A stretch of DNA of 6,242 bases. Origin: Lachnospiraceae bacterium UBA7480 (GTDB lineage: Bacteria; Bacillota; Clostridia; Lachnospirales; Lachnospiraceae). The notes under the pieces were generated by a model. The model was not told the DNA's origin and did not search any database. It worked only from the letters and a program-made list of their open reading frames with translations. Below are positions 1-4,783 of the stretch, piece after piece. The stretch covers positions 11,958-18,199 of the forward strand of contig DLOQ01000027.1 in NCBI GenBank assembly GCA_002479655.1. The letters are read 5' to 3'. The position numbers were made by a program, and so were the translations under genes. How positions within the stretch are numbered: position 1 is the first letter of the stretch; every line of letters begins with the position of its first letter.

Positions 1-47
1 TCTGCCTTACAAGCAGAGGGTCATAGGTTCGAGCCCTATAGGCCCCA
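1..47 (+). tRNA. tRNA-Val (anticodon TAC), 5' end outside the window
   Basis: This is the 3' part of a tRNA that decodes GUA-type valine codons. The anticodon stem TCTGC/GCAGA (1-5 with 13-17) encloses a seven-base loop with anticodon TAC at 8-10. A five-base variable region (18-22) follows, then a T-arm whose stem is ATAGG/CCTAT around TTCGAGC (28-34). The acceptor 3' strand AGGCCCC (40-46) and discriminator A47 come last. The next bases are CTG, so CCA is not encoded and must be added by CCA transferase. The acceptor 5' strand, the D-arm and the gene start are missing. It is the upstream member of a tRNA cluster, 34 bp from tRNA-Met. Confidence 0.93.
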
Positions 48-81
48 CTGATTTTCAGCCTGCAAAGTTAGTTTAATATAT

Positions 82-155
82 GGCGAGATAGCTCAGTTGG
101 CTAGAGCACACGGTTCATACCCGTGGTGTCGAGGGTTCAAATCCCCCTCTCGCTA
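82..155 (+). tRNA. tRNA-Met (anticodon CAT), complete
   Basis: A full cloverleaf is readable. The acceptor stem pairs 82-88 with 148-154, the first pair being G-U. The D-stem GCTC/GAGC is at 91-94 and 104-107. The anticodon stem CACGG/CCGTG (109-113 with 121-125) encloses TTCATAC with anticodon CAT at 116-118. The T-arm GAGGG/CCCCC (131-135 with 143-147) has one A-C mismatch around TTCAAAT. Discriminator A155 is followed by CT, so CCA is not encoded. The GGTTCATACCC anticodon arm resembles Firmicutes elongator tRNA-Met, although a CAT anticodon could in principle be the lysidine-modified tRNA-Ile2. Its last 20 bases lie in a 22-bp block repeated at 1335-1356, which marks it as a probable integration target. 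Confidence 0.95.
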
Positions 156-157
156 CT
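136..157 (+). repeat. Left copy of a 22-bp direct repeat (att-like, tRNA-Met 3' end)
   Basis: These 22 bases run from the T-loop of tRNA-Met to two bases past its discriminator and recur without mismatch at 1335-1356, exactly 1199 bp downstream. Integrases of the tyrosine recombinase family commonly recombine at the 3' end of tRNA genes and leave such direct repeats, one copy restoring the tRNA and the other an orphan fragment. This copy completes the functional tRNA. Calling it an attachment site is inference, since no integrase gene is in the window. Confidence 0.7.
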
Positions 158-159
158 CA

Positions 160-211
160 AGAGAAGCCTGGAAACCTTGAAAGTAAGGTGTTCTGGGTTT
201 TCTCTTTTTTC
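160..211 (+). terminator. Rho-independent terminator of the tRNA cluster
   Basis: A long stem-loop begins five bases after tRNA-Met. AGAGAA (160-165) pairs with TTCTCT (200-205), the CCTGGAA segment pairs with TTCTGGG through two G-U pairs, and ACCTT pairs with AAGGT near the tip. A T-rich run ending about 210 follows the stem. Its position directly behind the last tRNA fits transcription termination of the tRNA operon and insulates the antitoxin gene downstream. A related but diverged terminator follows the orphan tRNA fragment at 1362-1407. Confidence 0.85.
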
Positions 212-270
212 GGTTATTTAAAAGGAAATCAATAAGGTAATCAGATGGGGGAACTAAAAGGGTAAATGGC

Positions 271-299
271 TTGAAAAAATCGGGAATATTGCATATAAT
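271..299 (+). promoter_or_regulatory. Sigma-A promoter of the RelB-like antitoxin gene
   Basis: TTGAAA at 271-276 and a perfect TATAAT at 294-299 are separated by 17 bases. Transcription would begin near 306, about 24 bases before the chosen ATG at 330. The promoter lies downstream of the tRNA terminator, so the antitoxin has its own transcript. The weaker promoter before the response regulator (1453-1481) aligns with it as part of the duplicated flank. Confidence 0.7.
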
Positions 300-329
300 A
301 TAGGTATCAATATGAAAGAAGGTGTTTGC

Positions 330-557
330 ATGAGTGAAAGAGAACAGGCAAAACAGATTATAGATCAACTTCCTGAATATAAAGTGGCAAAAATTTTATA
401 TTTGTTAAAGGGAATACAATTTGATGATGAAATAGAGGACGAATTATTTTTTGAGAGTTTGGCAGAAAGATATTTAAATGCTCCGGATCATGAGACAATC
501 GCTTTTGAAGATGCTATAAAGGAAGCGGGGTTGACGATTGATGACCTACAAAATTAG
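330..557 (+). CDS. RelB-like type II antitoxin, intact
   Basis: This 75-residue acidic protein begins MSEREQAKQIIDQLPEYK. It has a helical N-terminal region (about 1-30), followed by an acidic linker rich in Asp and Glu and a C-terminal segment with IAFEDAIKEAG. It resembles the small antitoxins of Clostridia that precede RelE/ParE toxins. The expected role is to bind and neutralise the toxin and repress its own promoter. ATG at 330 was chosen because AGAAGG (317-322) sits seven bases upstream; an in-frame ATG at 312 lacks a comparable site. The gene overlaps the downstream toxin reading frame by 17 bases, the usual coupling in such pairs. That toxin is cut short, so the antitoxin now appears orphaned. 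The family assignment rests mostly on context and the neighbouring toxin fragment. Confidence 0.7.
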   Translation: MSEREQAKQIIDQLPEYKVAKILYLLKGIQFDDEIEDELFFESLAERYLNAPDHETIAFEDAIKEAGLTIDDLQN

Positions 558-624
558 CATTGATAAAAAGGCACAAAAATTTATTTTAAAGCAGCCGATA
601 TGGAAATATCCTTTCTTTTTTTGA
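541..624 (+). pseudogene. Truncated RelE/ParE-family toxin, 5' fragment only
   Basis: An ATG at 541, overlapping the antitoxin stop by 17 bases, opens a 27-codon frame starting MTYKISIDKKAQKFILKQP. This matches the beginning of RelE-type toxins, including the first strand and the helix ending in KQP. After about residue 19 the similarity ends and the frame runs through IWKYPFFF to a TGA at 622-624. Family members are usually 85-95 residues and carry their catalytic residues in the missing C-terminal part, so this product could not be a nuclease. No RelE C-terminal remnant is visible before yefM starts at 709 or after yoeB ends at 1218. A deletion, or replacement by the yefM-yoeB cassette, is more likely than a point mutation. 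Confidence 0.72.
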
Positions 625-635
625 GAAATTATATA

Positions 636-690
636 GTACAGAATATTGTACAAAATATTGACAACTCTATAAATATAGAATATACTATAT
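636..690 (+). promoter_or_regulatory. Promoter and operator of the yefM-yoeB operon
   Basis: A consensus promoter is present: TTGACA at 658-663, a 17-base spacer and TATACT at 681-686. Upstream, GTACA (636-640) and TGTAC (647-651) form an inverted repeat, and TTGTACAA (646-653) is itself a palindrome containing TGTACA. A second inverted repeat, ATATAG with CTATAT (673-678 and 685-690), covers the -10 box. In Escherichia coli the YefM operator is built on TGTACA-centred palindromes, so autorepression by YefM and the YefM-YoeB complex is a reasonable inference here. Occupancy of the repeat at the -10 would block polymerase directly. Confidence 0.75.
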
Positions 691-708
691 CTAAAGGAGC
701 GTGATGAC

Positions 709-960
709 ATGATAGCAACAAATTTTTCGAATGTAAGGAATAATTTCAAAGAAGTGTGTGACAGGGTGGTACATGATTCTGATATAGCAATCATTACAAG
801 AAAAAATGATGAGAATGTTGTGCTTATGTCTCAGGAGCAGTATGATAATCTGATGGAAAATCTTCATATAAGAGACAGCAAAGCGAATTATGAATGGCTG
901 AAGGAATCCATTAAGCAGGCCGAAGATGGAAAACTTATAAAATTTGATGCGGAGGATTAA
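709..960 (+). CDS. yefM: YefM/Phd-family antitoxin
   Basis: This 83-residue protein has the Phd/YefM layout. The N-terminal fold (about 1-55) starts MIATNFSNVRNNFKEVCDRV and includes ITRKNDENVVLMSQEQYDNL, the segment that dimerises and contacts DNA. An acidic C-terminal tail (about 56-83) would wrap and inhibit the toxin. It should neutralise YoeB by direct binding in the cytoplasm and repress its own operon. The start at 709 is supported by AAAGGAG about ten bases upstream and by the promoter at 658-686. Its stop is three bases before the yoeB ATG, so the two are cotranscribed and probably translationally coupled, antitoxin first. Length and order are those of intact modules. Confidence 0.95.
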   Translation: MIATNFSNVRNNFKEVCDRVVHDSDIAIITRKNDENVVLMSQEQYDNLMENLHIRDSKANYEWLKESIKQAEDGKLIKFDAED

Positions 961-963
961 ATT

Positions 964-1218
964 ATGAATGTATCCTTCACAGAAAATGCTTGGGAAGATT
1001 ATCTATACTGGCAGAAGATGGACAAAAAGATCGTTAAAAGGATTCATGAATTGGTGAAAGACATAAAGAGGAATCCATTTGAAGGACTTGGGAAACCGGA
1101 GCCGTTAAAATATGACTTAGCCGGAAAGTGGAGCAGACGGATAACGGATGAACACAGAATGGTTTATCAAGTTGATGGAGATGATCTGATTGTATATACC
1201 TGTAGATACCATTACTAA
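964..1218 (+). CDS. yoeB: YoeB toxin, ribosome-dependent mRNA interferase
   Basis: The 84-residue product has the same length as Escherichia coli YoeB and closely similar sequence blocks: WEDYLYWQ (10-17), PFEGLGKPEPLKYDLAG (38-54), WSRRITDEHRMVY (56-68) and the C-terminal CRYHY. The residues known to be catalytic in the family are all at the expected positions: E46, R65, H83 and the terminal Y84. The protein would bind the ribosomal A site and cut mRNA during translation, causing growth arrest when the labile antitoxin YefM is lost. There is no sign of inactivation. The three-base gap from yefM leaves little room for a separate ribosome binding site, which fits coupled translation. Confidence 0.96.
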   Translation: MNVSFTENAWEDYLYWQKMDKKIVKRIHELVKDIKRNPFEGLGKPEPLKYDLAGKWSRRITDEHRMVYQVDGDDLIVYTCRYHY

Positions 1219-1334
1219 TATGATTTAACTTTTATTTGACATAGGATATCAGCTTTGGATGCAAATTTGGATACAGGAGCATGACGATGTGCAGAAATCT
1301 CCTTTCTTTGCTGGTTTTTTGTTTTACGAGAACT

Positions 1335-1356
1335 TTCAAATCCCCCTCTCGCTACT
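1335..1356 (+). repeat. Right copy of the 22-bp direct repeat (orphan tRNA-Met 3' fragment)
   Basis: This is identical to 136-157 over 22 bases, but it is not preceded by the rest of a tRNA: the bases just upstream (ACGAGAACT) only weakly resemble the T-stem. It lies in the 297-bp gap between yoeB and the response regulator. The gap holds this fragment, a terminator and a probable promoter; in 1219-1334 I see nothing else I can support. Confidence 0.75.
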
Positions 1357-1361
1357 TGAAG

Positions 1362-1407
1362 AAGTCTGGAAACTTTGATAAATCAATTATTCCGGACTTT
1401 TTATTTT
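1362..1407 (+). terminator. Rho-independent terminator after the orphan tRNA fragment
   Basis: AAGTCTGGAA (1362-1371) pairs over ten bases, with one G-U pair, with TTCCGGACTT (1390-1399), followed by a T-rich tract. It occupies the same place relative to the 22-bp repeat as the tRNA terminator at 160-211 and shares the CTGGAAAC core, so the two look like diverged copies. In its present position it would stop transcripts from yefM-yoeB before the response regulator gene. Confidence 0.78.
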
Positions 1408-1452
1408 GGGATTTTAAAATTACAAATGTGGCAATCTGATATGGGAAATGAC

Positions 1453-1481
1453 TTGGAAAATAGTATATGAGCGGTAATAAT
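1453..1481 (+). promoter_or_regulatory. Probable promoter of the two-component operon
   Basis: TTGGAA at 1453-1458 and AATAAT at 1476-1481 have a 17-base spacer, placing transcription start near 1488, shortly before the ribosome binding site at about 1502. It aligns with the stronger TTGAAA/TATAAT promoter at 271-299. Each box deviates from consensus, so basal expression would be modest. Confidence 0.5.
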
Positions 1482-1515
1482 GATGGTTTGGTACAATAAA
1501 TGGGAGGTTGGTGCG

Positions 1516-2211
1516 ATGAAGATAGCAATCTGCGATGACAGGGAGGATGACCGCGGTGCACTTAAGGCGCTGCTGGAAGCCTACGGGCAGGATTTTGAAA
1601 TAAAGGAATACGGTTCCGGGAATAGTCTGTGCGGGGATATGGATTATATACGGAAATGCCGCATTGTATTTCTTGACATCAACATGGATGGCTTGGATGG
1701 CTTGGAGACGGCAAGGCAGATAAAGGCAAAATGCCCGAAGGTGCATATCGTACTGGTCACTGCTTATGTGAATTATGCGCTGGATGGGTACAAGGTGAAG
1801 GCGAGCCGTTTCCTTTTAAAAGATGATCTGGATCAGACTTTGCAGGAATGTATGGATGATATCCTTTGGGAAATCCGGCAGGAGGAGCGGATGGTGGAGT
1901 TCGACTTTGTGGAGGGGAATATGCGGCTTAAGGCGGACGACATCATCTATATTGAAACGAGTAAACACAAGAATGTGTTCTACACACAGGGAAAGACATT
2001 CAGCATTTATAAAAAGATGGATGAGCTGGAAGAGGACTTGAAGGAGATGGGCTTTGTGCGGATACACCAGAGCTTCCTCATCAACATGAAGTACGTCGAG
2101 AGGATCAGCAGCTACGTCATGATCCTAACCACGGGGAAAGAGATATCCGTGCCGAAATCAAGGTACCCGGAAGTGAAGCGGCAGTACACGTTGTTTAAGG
2201 GGGCGGAGTGA
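1516..2211 (+). CDS. LytTR-family response regulator (AgrA/ComE-like)
   Basis: This 231-residue cytoplasmic transcription regulator has two domains. The receiver (about 1-118) shows the acidic pair D7-D8, the phosphoacceptor D54 in VFLDINMDGLDG, T82 in VLVTAY and K102 in RFLLKD. The C-terminal LytTR DNA-binding domain (about 128-228) has the usual IIYIETSKHKNVFY and FVRIHQSFLINMKYV segments. Phosphorylation by the adjacent kinase should promote binding to paired direct repeats. The start at 1516 is favoured over an upstream in-frame ATG at 1480 because GGGAGG lies about eight bases before it and because the receiver begins directly with MKIAICDD. Its stop overlaps the kinase start region, so the pair is translationally coupled. 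A probable target site lies at 3455-3489. The family is clear; the regulon is inferred. Confidence 0.93.
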   Translation: MKIAICDDREDDRGALKALLEAYGQDFEIKEYGSGNSLCGDMDYIRKCRIVFLDINMDGLDGLETARQIKAKCPKVHIVLVTAYVNYALDGYKVKASRFLLKDDLDQTLQECMDDILWEIRQEERMVEFDFVEGNMRLKADDIIYIETSKHKNVFYTQGKTFSIYKKMDELEEDLKEMGFVRIHQSFLINMKYVERISSYVMILTTGKEISVPKSRYPEVKRQYTLFKGAE

Positions 2212-2213
2212 TC

Positions 2214-3446
2214 ATGGAAATAGAAGAACTAGGAATGAGGATACTTTCTTTATGCCTCATAGCGATAGAGACGTGGGGGATCGTATACTTTTTTGATATG
2301 TTTATGAAAAGGAAAAGGAAGGGATGGCAGGATAAGTGCAGGTATATTGTTCTGTACCTTGCTAACTTTGTCGCTGCATTTCCGGGGGAATATCTGGGGC
2401 CAATGGGAATCAAGATTACGCTGGTAGTCTTGGTATTCACAGCATTCTGCGCGGTGTTTTATAAGATGGAGTTAAAGCAGTGTATTTTCTTTTTTGTACT
2501 GTATTATCCGCTATTATATTTGATAGACTTTTTTTCACTGCAGGTCGAAAACATACTGATAGTGCTGGTCTGGGTTTTCCTGCTATTTATATTGCAGAGG
2601 ATATGGAAAGGGAAGAGAAATAATAAGGAATGGCAGAAATTCTGCGTGGCGCCGCTGTTCACCATGGCGTCCATGCTGCCTATGTATTCTTTTTACATCA
2701 ACGAAAAAAAGGTGCAGGCAATCTATCTTTTTATCGCGGCGGGGCAGATCATGATAAACTTCCTTGTGATGGCGCTGATGAAGAGCATCCGTGATAAGGG
2801 GGAGCTGTTAAGGGAAAACGCGCTGACAAACCAGAAGAAGGAAAGCCAGCTTGCGCATTACCGGGATATGCAGGCGGTCTATGAGCGGCAGGGACGGAAG
2901 ATGCATGATTATAAGAACCAGATAAGGACGATGCAGGTGCTGTTAAAGGAAGGGAATACGCAGGCTGCTGCCGCGCTTGCGGAGAGGCTGACGGAGAGTA
3001 TATCCGTGGAGATGTCGGCGGTCAATACAAACCATCCTGTCGTGAACGCAGTCCTGAACCAGAAGTTTCATGTCGCGAGGGAGCAGGGGGTGTCCATGAT
3101 TTTTAGGGTAGGCGACATGAGCGGGATGCGGCTGGACGAGGAGGAGACGGTAATCCTGCTTTCCAACCTGCTGGACAACGCCATCCATGAGTGCGTGAAG
3201 GTCGTGAGGGCGGGACATAAAGCCGTCATAAATATTAAGCTGGTGCAGGAGGGCGAAAAGATGATCTTTTCCGTAAAGAATCCCGTAGCGGAAAAAGTGC
3301 AGATCAAGGACGGTATTGTTTTGGATTCCGACGGAGAGATGCACGGTGTGGGACTTATGAACGTAAAGACTGTGGTGGATAAATATGGCGGCGACTTTGC
3401 CATTTCCTGCGACCGGGAAAAGTTCCGGGCGGTGGTGATTTTATAA
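2214..3446 (+). CDS. Multi-pass GHKL sensor histidine kinase (AgrC-like)
   Basis: This 410-residue membrane kinase has about six or seven hydrophobic segments in residues 8-190, then a coiled linker and a catalytic core. The phosphoacceptor is H231 in RKMHDYKNQI, the H-x-Y-x-N pattern of the AgrC class. The N-box is SNLLDNAIHE (about 317-326) and the glycine box is HGVGLMNV (about 377-384). It should autophosphorylate in response to an extracellular ligand and pass phosphate to D54 of the upstream regulator. ATG 2214 follows GGAG by five bases; a GTG at 2208 overlapping the regulator's stop is an alternative and adds two residues. No AgrB protease or AgrD peptide gene is visible nearby, so the signal is unknown and an autoinducing peptide should not be assumed. 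GC content appears higher than in the genes downstream. Confidence 0.92.
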   Translation: MEIEELGMRILSLCLIAIETWGIVYFFDMFMKRKRKGWQDKCRYIVLYLANFVAAFPGEYLGPMGIKITLVVLVFTAFCAVFYKMELKQCIFFFVLYYPLLYLIDFFSLQVENILIVLVWVFLLFILQRIWKGKRNNKEWQKFCVAPLFTMASMLPMYSFYINEKKVQAIYLFIAAGQIMINFLVMALMKSIRDKGELLRENALTNQKKESQLAHYRDMQAVYERQGRKMHDYKNQIRTMQVLLKEGNTQAAAALAERLTESISVEMSAVNTNHPVVNAVLNQKFHVAREQGVSMIFRVGDMSGMRLDEEETVILLSNLLDNAIHECVKVVRAGHKAVINIKLVQEGEKMIFSVKNPVAEKVQIKDGIVLDSDGEMHGVGLMNVKTVVDKYGGDFAISCDREKFRAVVIL

Positions 3447-3454
3447 ATGTTATG

Positions 3455-3489
3455 GTCATTTCGTGCAAAAAAATAGTCATTTGGTGCAA
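3455..3489 (+). promoter_or_regulatory. Paired direct repeat, probable LytTR response-regulator binding site
   Basis: GTCATTTCGTGCAA (3455-3468) recurs as GTCATTTGGTGCAA (3476-3489) with one difference in 14 bases and a period of exactly 21 bp, two turns of the helix. LytTR regulators such as AgrA, ComE and BlpR typically bind two direct repeats with a centre spacing of 21-22 bp just upstream of a weak -35 box. The site lies immediately after the kinase gene and before the membrane-protein gene, so the upstream LytTR regulator is the natural candidate. The repeat is seen directly; the binding partner is inferred. Confidence 0.7.
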
Positions 3490-3495
3490 TGCAGG

Positions 3496-3524
3496 TTGGA
3501 AAACGGGCTGCATCGGGGTAAATT
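3496..3524 (+). promoter_or_regulatory. Weak promoter downstream of the paired repeat
   Basis: TTGGAA at 3496-3501 and TAAATT at 3519-3524 are separated by 17 bases; each matches consensus at four of six positions. The -35 box begins seven bases after the second repeat, suitable for an activator-dependent promoter. Transcription would start near 3531 and leave a leader of about 40 bases before the gene at 3575. TTATAT at 3525-3530 is an alternative -10 without a good partner. Confidence 0.5.
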
Positions 3525-3574
3525 TTATATGCAGGTCAAAGTTAGAAAAAAATTACAAGGGAGTCTGTTTGGAA

Positions 3575-4723
3575 ATGAATTTTATAAAAAAGAATTATGA
3601 AATTTTTATTGTGAACTTTATTTGGCTGGGATTTATAGTGATTACCCTGCTGGCACAATTCGGAGTACATATCGAGGTTGAGAAGCGTGTGGAGCTGGTC
3701 CCTGTTAAAATGGAATACAGAAACTCAACAAGGGAAATCAAGCTGGAGTATGAAGATGACCCGCAAGAGTCGTTTTGGGCGCCGGCTTTTGCTGTGTTTG
3801 GGAGAGCCGGTGAACATGAGATCAAAGGTATGATATACGATGGCGATTCTATAAAAAGAAATGTATTTATTAATACCAATTCCGATGAGGTCATAGGCGT
3901 GACTGAGAACGGCAGATCGATATTGTCTTTGTATTATTATAACAGCAAGATGTTTCGATATGGAATATTGATATTGATCATAGTTGATATTTTCATAGTT
4001 ATGGTCAAATCCATACATGCCCAAAAAAGTAAGAAGACCATTGACATCAGCCAATATCGGTATTACCCGGAGGATAAGAGGGCGCTGGAGCTTAATGAAA
4101 TACTTTTTAAGATGAAGGATTTTCGACTGGTATATATTATTGCTTTTATCGTTTTGTTGGTGTGGGGGACTTCTTATACGATTGCTATTTTATTAATTTT
4201 GTCGGAGAGCGTAGCAATAGCAGCAGGCTGGGCTATTGGACTCATATCAATATTCATTATATTAATGCTCCCCTTGTGCATCATTGCTTTGGTTCGATAC
4301 AAGGCTAAAAATAAGGATGAAAGGAAAAAAATGATCAGGAATGCAAATACATATCTGTCAAATGTCGGGGAGGATTTTTTGGAACAGTTACAAGCTGACT
4401 TAAATAAGGGTCTGCCGTTTATGAAAAAACATAATCTGGTAATTTCGGAAAGCTACGTGATCGGCTCAATAACAGATACGGGGCTTCCGAAGCTCGATCC
4501 GATTGCCATTCCAAAGGAACAGATCAGGGAAATCGCTTATGTATATTATACGTGGGCAACTCTTAGGTATCGGTTTATAGTGCAGGAAATTTATTTCCGC
4601 CTGAAAAACGGGAAAGAAGTCAGGATGCCTGTATATGACCGGCATAATATAGGACTGACGCTGAAAGCCTTGGAGGATTGCAGAGTTCCAATCATAGATA
4701 TAACGCAGGAGAAGAAGAAATAG
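3575..4723 (+). CDS. Four-TM membrane protein of unknown function
   Basis: I do not recognise this 382-residue protein. Hydrophobic segments lie at about 9-29, 128-146, 184-208 and 213-240. The stretch 30-127 between the first two is polar and probably extracellular, rich in short beta-like stretches. After the last segment comes a basic cytoplasmic region (240-256) and a C-terminal domain (about 285-372) whose alternating strands and final helix (LTLKALEDCR) suggest a pleckstrin-like fold; this is inference only. ATG 3575 is chosen at the start of a typical MNFIKKNYE membrane N-terminus. A TTG at 3569 has better spacing (five bases) from AAGGGAG at 3557-3563 and may be the true start. An upstream ATG at 3452 lies inside the regulatory repeat and is rejected. 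A transport or signal-responsive role is unproven. Confidence 0.75.
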   Translation: MNFIKKNYEIFIVNFIWLGFIVITLLAQFGVHIEVEKRVELVPVKMEYRNSTREIKLEYEDDPQESFWAPAFAVFGRAGEHEIKGMIYDGDSIKRNVFINTNSDEVIGVTENGRSILSLYYYNSKMFRYGILILIIVDIFIVMVKSIHAQKSKKTIDISQYRYYPEDKRALELNEILFKMKDFRLVYIIAFIVLLVWGTSYTIAILLILSESVAIAAGWAIGLISIFIILMLPLCIIALVRYKAKNKDERKKMIRNANTYLSNVGEDFLEQLQADLNKGLPFMKKHNLVISESYVIGSITDTGLPKLDPIAIPKEQIREIAYVYYTWATLRYRFIVQEIYFRLKNGKEVRMPVYDRHNIGLTLKALEDCRVPIIDITQEKKK

Positions 4724-4783
4724 CAGGCAAAAAAAATGATGAAACATATTAAAAAAATAAGTGAAGGAGGGTTATTAGAAACA

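Larger units (their letters stand above)
158..299. repeat. Diverged duplicated flank, left copy (pair at 1357-1481)
   Basis: Beyond the perfect 22-bp repeat, the terminator, the following AT-rich leader and the promoter can be aligned with 1357-1481 if gaps are allowed. Shared pieces include TGGAAAC in the hairpin arm, GGTAATCAGAT against GGCAATCTGAT, and GTAAATGGCTTGAAAAA against GGAAATGACTTGGAAAA. The -35 and -10 boxes fall in equivalent places. Identity is clearly lower than in the 22-bp block, which suggests an old duplication with the att-like core kept constant. The alignment was made by eye. Confidence 0.5.
136..1356. mobile_element. Putative 1.2-kb tRNA-Met mini-island carrying toxin-antitoxin modules
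   Basis: The segment is bounded by two identical 22-bp repeats derived from the tRNA-Met 3' end. It contains a RelB-like antitoxin with a truncated RelE, and a complete yefM-yoeB pair. There is no integrase, excisionase or other mobility gene, so it is either a decayed remnant of a larger element, a passenger that used an integrase supplied in trans, or a duplication at the tRNA locus. The sequence after each repeat copy (terminator, then promoter) is also related between the two sides, so the duplication extends beyond the perfect repeat. The boundaries are seen directly; mobility is inferred. Confidence 0.45.

Noticed and set aside
1236..1265. TTGACA at 1236-1241 as a promoter after yoeB
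   Set aside because: No -10-like sequence occurs 16-18 bases downstream, and the terminator at 1362-1407 would stop the transcript.
604..1310. Similar AAATATCCTTTCTTT (604-618) and AAATCTCCTTTCTTT (1295-1309), possible edges of an inserted yefM-yoeB cassette
   Set aside because: Only 15 bases of low-complexity pyrimidine-rich sequence with one mismatch. No RelE remnant follows the second copy, so insertion borders cannot be claimed.
82..1400. CRISPR array or integron attC array
   Set aside because: There are only two repeat copies, 1.2 kb apart, derived from a tRNA; there are no regular spacers and no recombinase gene.
2943..3403. Minus-strand open frames of over 100 codons opposite the kinase gene
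   Set aside because: They are shadows of the high-quality kinase coding frame, with no ribosome binding sites or recognisable domains.
3452..3574. In-frame upstream extension of the membrane protein, giving a Cys-rich 41-residue leader (MVISCKKIVIWCNAG...)
   Set aside because: The ATG at 3452 has no ribosome binding site, and the stretch coincides with the direct repeats and promoter. It is better read as regulatory DNA than as a signal peptide precursor.
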